NCBI RefSeq assembly: GCF_051209875.1
Contig: NZ_JBNTQY010000001.1
Span: 558,001-622,000, forward strand
Source of the DNA: Emticicia sp051209875
Lineage (GTDB): Bacteria; Bacteroidota; Bacteroidia; Cytophagales; Spirosomataceae
DNA: 64,000 nt
Direction: 5' to 3'
Shown: positions 19,780 to 26,315 of the stretch, in pieces
Numbering within the stretch: the first letter of the stretch is position 1
How the letters are laid out: each line of letters opens with the position of its first letter
Position numbers and translations under genes: made by a program
Notes under the pieces: generated by a model
What the model was told of the DNA's origin: nothing
The model's database searches: none
Seen by the model: the letters and a program-made list of their open reading frames with translations, nothing else

Positions 19780-20280
19780 TTATTTTCGAAACTTCGCATA
19801 AATATGTTCATCTAACAGTTGTCCTTCTTTCACAAGTGATTTTTTTAATATTGCTTCTTGATGAAATCCTGCTTTTTCCAATACTCGCATGGAGGCAAGA
19901 TTATATTCAAAAACGCCAGCATAAATGCGATTAATATCATACTTATTGAATGTATAGCTAACAATTTCATCAATTGCTGATGAAATAATTCCTTTTCCCC
20001 AATATGATTCGCCGAGCCAATAGCCTATTTCAGCATTCTTTTTATAAATATCATCTTTTAATAAAATACCGATTCCACCGACAGCTTTTCCTTTTACTTC
20101 AATAGCAAAATTTGTGTGCGAATCAGCGGCTATTTTTATCCATTCGTAGGCATCGGAGAGTGTGTAAGGGTAGGGGAAAATGTCTTTCAAATTTCTCCAA
20201 ACTTTATAATTATTGGCATTTTCTGAAAGCGATTTTTCATCGCCAATTTGCCATTGGCGGAGTATGTAGTTTTGATTCAT
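19780..20280 (-). CDS. GNAT family N-acetyltransferase (RimJ/RimL type)
   Basis: A 166-aa acyltransferase. The acetyl-CoA site is in GYWLGESYWGKGIISSAIDE, and the family C-terminal block RIYAGVFEYNLASMRVLEKA followed by GFHQEAILKKS is clear. RimJ/RimL-like GNATs acetylate protein N-termini or small molecules; the substrate cannot be told. ATG at 20280 fits the family start (NYILRQWQIGDEKSL); the frame upstream begins with TTG at 20322. No operon partner. Confidence 0.85.
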   Translation of the reverse strand: MNQNYILRQWQIGDEKSLSENANNYKVWRNLKDIFPYPYTLSDAYEWIKIAADSHTNFAIEVKGKAVGGIGILLKDDIYKKNAEIGYWLGESYWGKGIISSAIDEIVSYTFNKYDINRIYAGVFEYNLASMRVLEKAGFHQEAILKKSLVKEGQLLDEHIYAKFRK

Positions 20281-20388
20281 AGATTTTGCGTACTTATTTA
20301 TTTTCCAAATGTCTATTTGCAATATATTGGAAAATATATTTAACTTGTATTGAAAATATTAAAAATATAGAATAAAAATGTAAAATAT

Positions 20389-20842
20389 ATGGATTTTGAC
20401 GAATATGGTAATTTGTTTCCTTATCAAATTATAGAAACAGATATCCAAACATTCAGAGAAATGTTTGTGACAAATTTCGTCGCATCAAATAGTAGATTTC
20501 AGCTTTTTCAGAAGTTTAATCTGTATATAGAAGAATTAAAACAACTTTTATACGACTCATTTTATTTATGGATTGATGGTAGCTTTATTACACTAAAGGC
20601 TCACCCAAAAGACATTGATATGCTGATTTTTGTAGAAAGTAGTATTTTAATTCAAAAAGAGAAAGAATTAAACTTTTTAAGAAATAAATTCAAACCTGAA
20701 TATTGATTGTTATTTCATTGAAAATTTGCCTGAAAATCATCCAAGATATTTGTTATTTGAAATCAATAGAAAAGAATGGTTTTTTACATTTTCAACAGCT
20801 CGAAATTTTAAAAATAAAGGGATCATACAAATAAATTATTAA
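20389..20842 (+). pseudogene. DUF6932-like nucleotidyltransferase-fold protein, frameshifted
   Basis: The first 105 codons (20389-20706) read DFDEYGNLFP near the start and then WIDGSFITLKAHPKDIDMLI, the pattern of DUF6932-type proteins with a minimal nucleotidyltransferase motif (GSF...DID). This frame stops at 20704-20706. The next frame, offset by one base, continues at once with NIDCYFIENLPENHPRYLLF and EWFFTFSTARNFKNKGIIQI up to a TAA at 20840-20842, which looks like the rest of the same protein. A small indel near 20700 therefore seems to have broken the gene, unless it is a sequencing error or programmed frameshift. The downstream helical-protein gene starts 3 bp after the restored stop, so both were one operon. 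Confidence 0.6.
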
Positions 20843-20845
20843 AAA

Positions 20846-21085
20846 ATGGACATTATTGACGACCTTGTGCATTCAGGTGAAGAACGGGCATTGAGGATAG
20901 CGAAATTGTTACAACTCATAAGTATGCACCAAAATTCGATTGAGCAACACCAAAAAGCAGGTAGCCCCAATTTAATTATTGAACAATACCAAGAGTTATT
21001 GACTGAACGTATTGATGAATTACAACAAATAATGCAAGAAATAGGTATTCAAATACGCTTGAATAGTTTGAATAATGCTGCATAA
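20846..21085 (+). CDS. Small helical protein, partner of the NTase-like gene
   Basis: A 79-aa protein predicted to be all helical, with heptad-like hydrophobic spacing (LLQLISMHQNSIEQHQKA, then YQELLTERIDELQQIMQEIG). I do not recognise a family. It begins 3 bp after the restored end of the DUF6932-like gene, so the two were probably co-translated. Two-gene units of a minimal nucleotidyltransferase with a helical protein occur in MNT/HEPN and AbiE toxin-antitoxin systems, but this protein is shorter than a HEPN domain and no R.....H motif is seen. Confidence 0.7.
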   Translation: MDIIDDLVHSGEERALRIAKLLQLISMHQNSIEQHQKAGSPNLIIEQYQELLTERIDELQQIMQEIGIQIRLNSLNNAA

Positions 21086-21091
21086 ATATAA

Positions 21092-21514
21092 TTACTTTTT
21101 TTCATAGCTAATCTCTTGATTATCAAGTAATTTGACGATTCTATCGCTTGGTGAAAACGCAATGATTAACTCTTTTTTAGGCAAATCATCATCTTCATCG
21201 ACCCACTCCCAATCTTCACAAGTGGCATCTAATAAGTCGAGCAAAGTAGGAAGTTTATCAGGATTTCGCTCTTTTTCTACAAAACTTTCAGAATTGGAAA
21301 TATAAATAGCGATTTTATCATGCTCGAACCATGATAAATCATTGAGCATTTCATCAAATGAATCAAGATTAAAACCAAAGTATTCAGGAAAATCTAAACC
21401 TTTGGCCATTTCCTCGTAGAAGCCTCGCAAGGTGTGTGCTTTAAGACCATCAATTTCAACAATGTGATAGCCTTTTAATGTTTCTAAGTTGTTGATTATG
21501 AAGAAGTTAGGCAT
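21092..21514 (-). CDS. Barstar family ribonuclease inhibitor
   Basis: A 140-aa cytoplasmic protein with the barstar fold signature: VEIDGLKAHTLRGFYEEMAK followed by LDFPEYFGFNLDSFDEMLND. Barstars bind the active site of barnase-type RNases. The gene lies 62 bp downstream of a barnase-like RNase gene on the same strand, which makes a toxin and immunity pair very likely. It is longer than B. amyloliquefaciens barstar (about 90 aa), with an acidic insert (DWEWVDEDDDLPKK) before the last strand. Confidence 0.85.
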   Translation of the reverse strand: MPNFFIINNLETLKGYHIVEIDGLKAHTLRGFYEEMAKGLDFPEYFGFNLDSFDEMLNDLSWFEHDKIAIYISNSESFVEKERNPDKLPTLLDLLDATCEDWEWVDEDDDLPKKELIIAFSPSDRIVKLLDNQEISYEKK

Positions 21515-21576
21515 GATTCAATGAGTGAATTTTGAATGAGTGAATGAGCGACCGACGCTCGGTGAATGCCCAAGCA

Positions 21577-22020
21577 TTATGGATTATTTATTTCTACAAA
21601 ACTTTTGTAATGATTATTGGTAAAATAGGCCTTTCCATCAGAGCCAGTGATGAGTCTTTCAGCACCACGATTTTTGCCTTGTTTTTTTGGATTTACGTCC
21701 CATTCCTGATAATTGATTCTCCGACCATTTGGCTCTTTTTTAGGTAAAAGATTTTCGTAATTACCGAATTTTCTTCCACCAACATAGCCATTCGGTGCTG
21801 ACCCATTTTCACGGATATATTTTAAAACCTCATAAACTTTGTTTGGAATAACCGACTGATCTCCAACTTGTTTTTCTTGAATGTCAATTTTAGCTTCAGA
21901 AGTTGTATTCAACTCAGGAGCTTTGTATGATTGTTCAGCTTTTTGATTTTGTCGGCAACCAAATAATATTTGGCTAATAAACAGAAAAATATAAAGACTT
22001 TTTAAAACGAAGGCTTTCAC
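21577..22020 (-). CDS. Barnase/RNase N1-T1 family secreted ribonuclease, lipoprotein
   Basis: A 147-aa precursor with a lipoprotein signal (FLFISQILFGC, cysteine at about residue 22) and a microbial guanyl-specific ribonuclease domain from about residue 60. Family blocks are ENGSAPNGYVGGRKFGNYEN, then WDVNPKKQGKNRGAERLITG (general-base and arginine region) and GKAYFTNNHYKSF with the catalytic histidine. It should cleave RNA after guanosine. The lipid anchor points to periplasmic or surface location, so it may digest external RNA or attack neighbours. The barstar-like gene follows. Confidence 0.87.
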   Translation of the reverse strand: MKAFVLKSLYIFLFISQILFGCRQNQKAEQSYKAPELNTTSEAKIDIQEKQVGDQSVIPNKVYEVLKYIRENGSAPNGYVGGRKFGNYENLLPKKEPNGRRINYQEWDVNPKKQGKNRGAERLITGSDGKAYFTNNHYKSFVEINNP

Positions 22021-22033
22021 AAAATCTATGATT

Positions 22034-22330
22034 TTAATTCAGAGAAAAAGACGGGACTCGCATCACGACCGCATTATTAAACATCAATTCAGTGATTTTT
22101 GGTCGCATAAAGTCGATTAAAGGGAATTCACCAATGATTCTTATTACTTCCAATTCATCTTCTGCATTTACCACACACCAAAGTCGATCTCTCTCTATTG
22201 AGAGAGCATAAGACTGAATCTTTCCGTCTTCCAATAATTGATTAACAACCAATCTTTGGCTTGGAATTTTAATAACTAATTTTTCTGGAAATGGGTTTGG
22301 TAACTCAAACTCTACCATAAATTGGCTCAT
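22034..22330 (-). CDS. Muconolactone-isomerase/YCII-like small protein
   Basis: A 98-aa protein with a ferredoxin-like alpha-beta pattern: VEFELPNPFPEKLV, then LVVNQLLEDGKIQSYALSIE and ELEVIRIIGEFPLIDFMRP. This resembles muconolactone isomerase and YCII-related proteins, which form small dimers. The function is unknown. It ends 13 bp before the RNase gene, so the three minus-strand genes 22330-21092 may share one transcript. Confidence 0.65.
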   Translation of the reverse strand: MSQFMVEFELPNPFPEKLVIKIPSQRLVVNQLLEDGKIQSYALSIERDRLWCVVNAEDELEVIRIIGEFPLIDFMRPKITELMFNNAVVMRVPSFSLN

Positions 22331-22483
22331 ATCTATAAATTGGGCTTTTTGTAAAATACAATAAAATTAAACATAAATCATTTATTATCAAATGTTTATG
22401 TAAAAAATAACTTATTTTTAATCTAAATTTATTCACTAATATAAACAAGTTTTCTAAAAAAAACGTTTACTTTGCAAAACTTA

Positions 22484-22567
22484 TCTCAAAAGGGGTGCCT
22501 TAATATAACGGGCTGAGATTATACCCATCGAACCTGTCCACGGATAATGCCGCAGCAGGGAAAGAGA
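22484..22567 (+). promoter_or_regulatory. TPP (THI-box) riboswitch
   Basis: All conserved blocks of the thiamine pyrophosphate aptamer occur in order: GGGGTGCC (22492-22499), CTGAGA (22513-22518), ACCC and ACCTG (to 22536), GGATAATGCC (22542-22551) and GCAGGGAA (22556-22562 region). TCTC at 22484 can pair with GAGA at 22564 as P1. Downstream, TCAGAAAA/TTTTCTGA (22577-22599) and GACGG/CCGTC (22643-22656) hairpins may form the expression platform. It should lower expression of the TonB-dependent receptor when thiamine pyrophosphate is plentiful. Confidence 0.95.
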
Positions 22568-22702
22568 GCCTTTCTGTCAGAAAACTCATGATTTTCTGAT
22601 AAGATGCTTCAAACATTCAATTAAAATTTTGTCAACCAAAAGACGGTTTGCCGTCCGACAGGATTTTACTCCTTTTTCCTGTTGTTAAAACTTTTCAAAA
22701 CA

Positions 22703-24952
22703 ATGAAAAAATTAACAACAATTCAATTATCAGTTATCAGTTATCAATTACCAGTTATCAGTTTACGGCGGGTGGCGTTCCGTTCTAATCTCTCAACAGT
22801 ATTTTTATCGAAAACTACCTATTGTTTACTATTCAGTGTTTACTGTTCACTGTTCACTGCAACCGCTCAGGACTCAACGAAGATTCGTGAACTCAATGAG
22901 GTCGTCGTTAGTTCGACCCGTGCTAATCAAAAAATGGGAATGGCTTTTACAAATGTCTATCAAAAAGAGTTGAAAAAGCAAAATTTGGGTCAAGATATGC
23001 CATTTTTGCTGAATCAATTACCTTCGGTGGTAGTTAGTTCGGATGCTGGTGCTGGCGTGGGCTATACTGGTATTCGTATTCGTGGAACAGACCCAACTCG
23101 TATTAATGTGACACTCAATGGTGTGCCTTATAATGACTCAGAGTCGCAAGGAACATATTGGGTTAATATGCCAGACTTTGCTTCTTCGGCACAAAGTATT
23201 CAAGTTCAGCGTGGCGTAGGAACTTCTACCAATGGTGCTGGAGCATTTGGTGCGAGTATCAACATCAATACCTTGAGTTATCAGCAAGAGGCTTATGGTG
23301 AAACTAATTTTACAGTTGGTTCATTTAATACTTTGAAAACCAATGTCTTAGCAAGCACAGGTTTATTAAATGACCATTTTGTAGTAGATGCTCGTTTATC
23401 AAAATTAAGTTCTGATGGATATATCGACCGAGCTTCTTCAGATTTAAAATCTTTTTATGTTTCGGCAGGGTATTATGGAAAGAATAGTTTTGCAAGATTG
23501 AATGTTTTTTCAGGAAAGGAAAAGACTTACCAAGCTTGGGAGGGTGTTCCTGAAAGCTTATTGAAAACCAATCGCACTTTTAATCCTTATACTTATGATA
23601 ATCAAGTTGATGATTATCAGCAAGACCATTATCAGTTGATTTCTTCTTTCAAGTTGAATAAAAATTGGACATTTAATCCAACTTTGCATTATACCAAAGG
23701 ACGTGGATTTTATGAACAATATAAGGAACAAGACAAATTTTCAAATTATGGTTTGCCAAATGTAGTTATTGGAACCGAAACAATTAAGAAAACAGATTTA
23801 GTGCGTCGTAAATGGTTGGATAATGATTTTTATGGAATTACGTATTCGCTTGATTATCAATCAAATAAGAAGTTTTTAGCTAATATTGGCGGTGCTTGGA
23901 ATAAGTACGATGGTGATCATTTTGGTGAAATTATTTGGGCAAAGAATGCTTCTACTGCTGATATTCGCTACCGTTGGTATCAAAGTAATGCTTTGAAAAC
24001 AGACTTTAATATCTTTGGAAAAGCGTATTATCAAGTAAATGATGCGTTGAATTTTTATGGTGATTTACAATACCGAACAGTAAGTTATGATATAAAAGGA
24101 ACAGCAGATAAACGCCAAGATATTACACAAAAAACTGATTACAAGTTTTTTAACCCAAAATTTGGTGTTAATTATCAAGTCAACAAAGCATCTTCGATTT
24201 ATGCTTCTTATGCTGTGGGGAATAAAGAGCCAAGTCGTCAAGATTTTATTGATAATGCACCTAAAGCTCCAAAAGCAGAGAATCTAAAAGATTTAGAAGC
24301 TGGATATCGTTTAGCAGGACAAAAATTTAATTTTGATGCCAATTTTTATTACATGAATTATAAAAACCAATTGGTTTTAACGGGTCAAGTAAATGGTGTT
24401 GGTGAGGCGATTCGTGTGAATGTTGCGGAGAGTTACCGTGCAGGTTTAGAGTTATCAGCGAACTGGAAGTTCGCCCCACGTTGGATTTTAGCAGCAAATA
24501 CTACTTTCAGTCAAAACAAAATCAAGAATTTTACTGAGACAGTCGTAAATTATGATGGTGATGCTGATAAAATCAATAAATTTTCAAAAACGGATATTTC
24601 GTTTTCACCAAACCTAATTGCTGGTGGACAACTTTCTTATACACCTACCAAAAATCTTGAATTTACTTGGCTTACAAAATATGTAAGTAAGCAATTCATG
24701 GATAATACTTCTGACGATAATCGTAGTTTGAATGCTTTTTTTGTGAATGATATAAGAGCGAGCTATTCGATAAAACCTAAGATTGTAAAAGAGTTGACTT
24801 TCAGCTTATTAGTCAATAATTTATTCAATCATTTATATGAATCGAATGGCTATACTTATAGCTATATTTCTGAAAAACAAACTGTAACTGAAAATTTCTA
24901 TTATCCACAAGCAGGAACAAACTTCTTGTTGGCAGTGAAAGTGAGACTTTGA
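22703..24952 (+). CDS. TonB-dependent receptor, TPP-riboswitch controlled (thiamine uptake)
   Basis: A 749-aa outer-membrane receptor. The plug domain has ELNEVVVSSTRANQKMG, then YTGIRIRGTDPTRINVTLNG; the C-terminus ends in a beta-barrel strand with a terminal aromatic-type pattern (NFLLAVKVRL). The upstream TPP riboswitch indicates uptake of thiamine or a precursor. ATG at 22703 is preferred over TTG at 22682. The first ~55 residues are odd: they are encoded by a heptamer-repeat element (22724-22859), giving VISYQLPVIS... and a late hydrophobic stretch CLLFSVYCSLFTATAQ that can still serve as signal peptide. No thiamine synthesis or inner-membrane transporter gene is adjacent. Confidence 0.92.
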   Translation: MKKLTTIQLSVISYQLPVISLRRVAFRSNLSTVFLSKTTYCLLFSVYCSLFTATAQDSTKIRELNEVVVSSTRANQKMGMAFTNVYQKELKKQNLGQDMPFLLNQLPSVVVSSDAGAGVGYTGIRIRGTDPTRINVTLNGVPYNDSESQGTYWVNMPDFASSAQSIQVQRGVGTSTNGAGAFGASININTLSYQQEAYGETNFTVGSFNTLKTNVLASTGLLNDHFVVDARLSKLSSDGYIDRASSDLKSFYVSAGYYGKNSFARLNVFSGKEKTYQAWEGVPESLLKTNRTFNPYTYDNQVDDYQQDHYQLISSFKLNKNWTFNPTLHYTKGRGFYEQYKEQDKFSNYGLPNVVIGTETIKKTDLVRRKWLDNDFYGITYSLDYQSNKKFLANIGGAWNKYDGDHFGEIIWAKNASTADIRYRWYQSNALKTDFNIFGKAYYQVNDALNFYGDLQYRTVSYDIKGTADKRQDITQKTDYKFFNPKFGVNYQVNKASSIYASYAVGNKEPSRQDFIDNAPKAPKAENLKDLEAGYRLAGQKFNFDANFYYMNYKNQLVLTGQVNGVGEAIRVNVAESYRAGLELSANWKFAPRWILAANTTFSQNKIKNFTETVVNYDGDADKINKFSKTDISFSPNLIAGGQLSYTPTKNLEFTWLTKYVSKQFMDNTSDDNRSLNAFFVNDIRASYSIKPKIVKELTFSLLVNNLFNHLYESNGYTYSYISEKQTVTENFYYPQAGTNFLLAVKVRL
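22724..22859. repeat. Heptamer-armed repeat element inside the TonB receptor signal region
   Basis: Left arm 22724-22765 is six tandem heptamers (CAATTAT, CAGTTAT x2, CAATTAC, CAGTTAT, CAGTTTA). Right arm 22818-22859 read on the other strand is about six related heptamers (CAGTGAA x2, CAGTAAA, CACTGAA, TAGTAAA). Between them lies a GC-rich core, GCGGGTGGCGTTCCGTTC at 22768-22785. An 18-nt core with one difference recurs in the element at 33303-33404. The frame stays open through the whole element. Confidence 0.75.
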
Positions 24953-24977
24953 AAGAATTCTGAATGCTGAGTAGCGT

Positions 24978-25010
24978 AAACGTGGCACATCTCGAAGATG
25001 TGCCACGTTT
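24978..25010. terminator. Perfect 15-bp hairpin after the TonB receptor gene
   Basis: Arms 24978-24992 and 24996-25010 are perfect complements around a CGA loop, followed by GTTTTTT on the plus strand. It probably ends the receptor transcript. The core TGGCACA(T/C)(C/T)T is shared with the hairpin at 43958-43990, so it is also a member of a repeat family. Confidence 0.8.
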
Positions 25011-25054
25011 GTTTTTTCGACGATATGACACATCCTTTTTTTAATCCATTGACT

Positions 25055-25807
25055 TTAAACAATCTCCACACCCAACTTCTGGAAATCTTTCAGAGCATGA
25101 TCCGTTGGTTTTAAATTGGTAATCATCATATCGAGTTGCTGAAAATTGCAAACTTTATAAGCTTCTTGCACATTTATTTTTTCTTCGATAATACAGCAAA
25201 CTGTTTTTTTTGCTGCTTGCATCATTTGTTGTTTAATCAAAGACTCTTCATAATGCCTTATACTCAATCCTTTATTAATATGTACACCATTGACACCCAT
25301 AAAGTAATAGTCGGCATTGATATGTGCCAATTGGCTTGAAACTTCGCTGCCAAGTGTAATTTGGTAACGTTTATAATAACTTCCACCGAGTAAAATTACT
25401 TCGATTTTTGGATGCTCGTTTAAGGCCATTGCTAAAGGAGGACTGTTAGTAACAATAGTTAGTTCAAGAGTTTTGGATAATTGTTCAGCCATGAAAAAAT
25501 TAGTTGTTCCACCGTCCATGATGATAGTTTGGCGATTTTCAAATAGTTTTTGAGCTTTTTTTGATAAAATTGTCAACTCTTCACTACTATTTGTTCCAAT
25601 TTTTTTAGTTCCTAAAACAGAAAGGTATGAATTCGCCACAGCTCCACCATGGACTTTTTTCAAAAAACCTTTGTCCTCTAATTCGATGATGTCACGGCGA
25701 ATACTATCATAAGAAACATCTAAAAATGTCCCTAATTCGACAAAATTTATTTTCTTGTCTGTATTTAGTTTTTCTAAGATTAAGCGTTGGCGTTCTTCTT
25801 TAAGCAT
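25055..25807 (-). CDS. DeoR/GlpR family transcriptional regulator
   Basis: A 250-aa sugar-type repressor. Residues 1-56 are the DeoR winged helix (RLILEKLNTDKKINFVELGT then VSYDSIRRDIIELEDKGFLK and VHGGAV). The rest is the DeoRC sensor domain with MDGGTTNFFMAEQL and NSPPLAMALNEHP, which binds phosphorylated sugars in this family. It diverges from the permease and PfkB kinase genes, and inverted repeats in the shared upstream region are likely its operators. Start ATG at 25807. Confidence 0.9.
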   Translation of the reverse strand: MLKEERQRLILEKLNTDKKINFVELGTFLDVSYDSIRRDIIELEDKGFLKKVHGGAVANSYLSVLGTKKIGTNSSEELTILSKKAQKLFENRQTIIMDGGTTNFFMAEQLSKTLELTIVTNSPPLAMALNEHPKIEVILLGGSYYKRYQITLGSEVSSQLAHINADYYFMGVNGVHINKGLSIRHYEESLIKQQMMQAAKKTVCCIIEEKINVQEAYKVCNFQQLDMMITNLKPTDHALKDFQKLGVEIV

Positions 25808-25811
25808 AATG

Positions 25812-25890
25812 TTGCAAAATTTTATACAAATATTGCAAAAAAATGCAAATATTTCTTGGTAGTGACAAAAAACTTTGCATATATTTGCAT
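25812..25890. promoter_or_regulatory. Candidate DeoR operator region
   Basis: A perfect 10-bp inverted repeat, ATGCAAATAT (25843-25852) and ATATTTGCAT (25881-25890), spans the promoter; its right half overlaps the -7 box. Two further half-sites, TTGCAAAAT (25812) and TTGCAAAAA (25833), lie beside it. The position between a DeoR gene and its divergent target suggests repressor binding to paired sites; this is inference. Confidence 0.55.
25856..25887 (+). promoter_or_regulatory. Bacteroidota-type promoter for the permease/kinase leader
   Basis: TTG at 25856-25858 and TATATTTG at 25880-25887 (followed by C) fit the -33/-7 consensus TTG-N17-23-TAnnTTTG with a 21-bp spacer. The transcript should start near 25893, leaving a leader of about 420 nt before the permease ATG. 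Confidence 0.6.
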
Positions 25891-25913
25891 TATTATTTTA
25901 GAATTGATAACCT

Positions 25914-26024
25914 ATGATGAATTATATGCTTCTGATAGGTCGCTGGTTCGGCTGGTGGCCTTTAGAAGATTTACTAACCTTTTATTTTGTACAACACTTA
26001 CTCCCTAAAATATTATTGTCGTAG
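25914..26024 (+). CDS. Possible 36-aa leader peptide
   Basis: ATG ATG at 25914-25919 opens a 36-codon frame ending in TAG at 26022-26024. The peptide contains GRWFGWWPLEDLLTFYF and is hydrophobic and tryptophan-rich. It starts about 20 nt after the predicted transcription start. It overlaps the strong hairpin at 25929-25968, so it could be a regulatory leader peptide, a small membrane protein, or chance within a structured RNA. Confidence 0.35.
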   Translation: MMNYMLLIGRWFGWWPLEDLLTFYFVQHLLPKILLS

Positions 26025-26110
26025 TTTTGTTTCATAAAGGTTAAGCCGAAACACCTTGTTTCAATCTTAATTAAGAAATGGTCGGTCGAAAAGCTGACCA
26101 TTTTTGTTTT
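25929..26110 (+). ncRNA. Structured 5' leader with intrinsic terminator (candidate riboswitch/attenuator)
   Basis: Hairpin 1: CTTCT (25929) with AGAAG (25964), and a 10-bp inner stem 25937-25946 / 25952-25961 with several G-U pairs and a TTCGG loop; the G-U pairs favour the plus-strand RNA. Hairpin 2: AAGGT (26037) with ACCTT (26053), whose loop contains AGCCGAA (26044-26050), complementary to TTCGGCT at 25947-25953, allowing loop-loop pairing. An alternative stem GAAAC/GTTTC (26048/26058) competes. Then an 11-bp stem 26076-26086 / 26093-26103 with a following T-run looks like an intrinsic terminator, 200 nt before the permease ATG. It matches no riboswitch consensus I can recall. Confidence 0.5.
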
Positions 26111-26315
26111 ATATACATGATATCAACTCTTCCATCAATAAATTTCCTATAATAGATTTTTTTTGTTAGTATTTTATCTTTTTATTATAAAATATTGATA
26201 GTCAATGTTTTATATAAATATAAACTGCAAAAATCTTAATACATTTCATATTCTACATTTTAGATTCTCTAAAAATTACTATCTTCGTTTCAAAACTAAG
26301 AAAAACTTTTTATTT

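Noticed and set aside
22577..22656. Intrinsic terminator in the TPP riboswitch leader
   Set aside because: Two hairpins exist, but neither is followed by a T-run; control of translation is more likely.
22724..22859. CRISPR-like array from tandem short repeats
   Set aside because: Units are 7 bp with no spacers, and they lie within an open coding frame; no cas genes.
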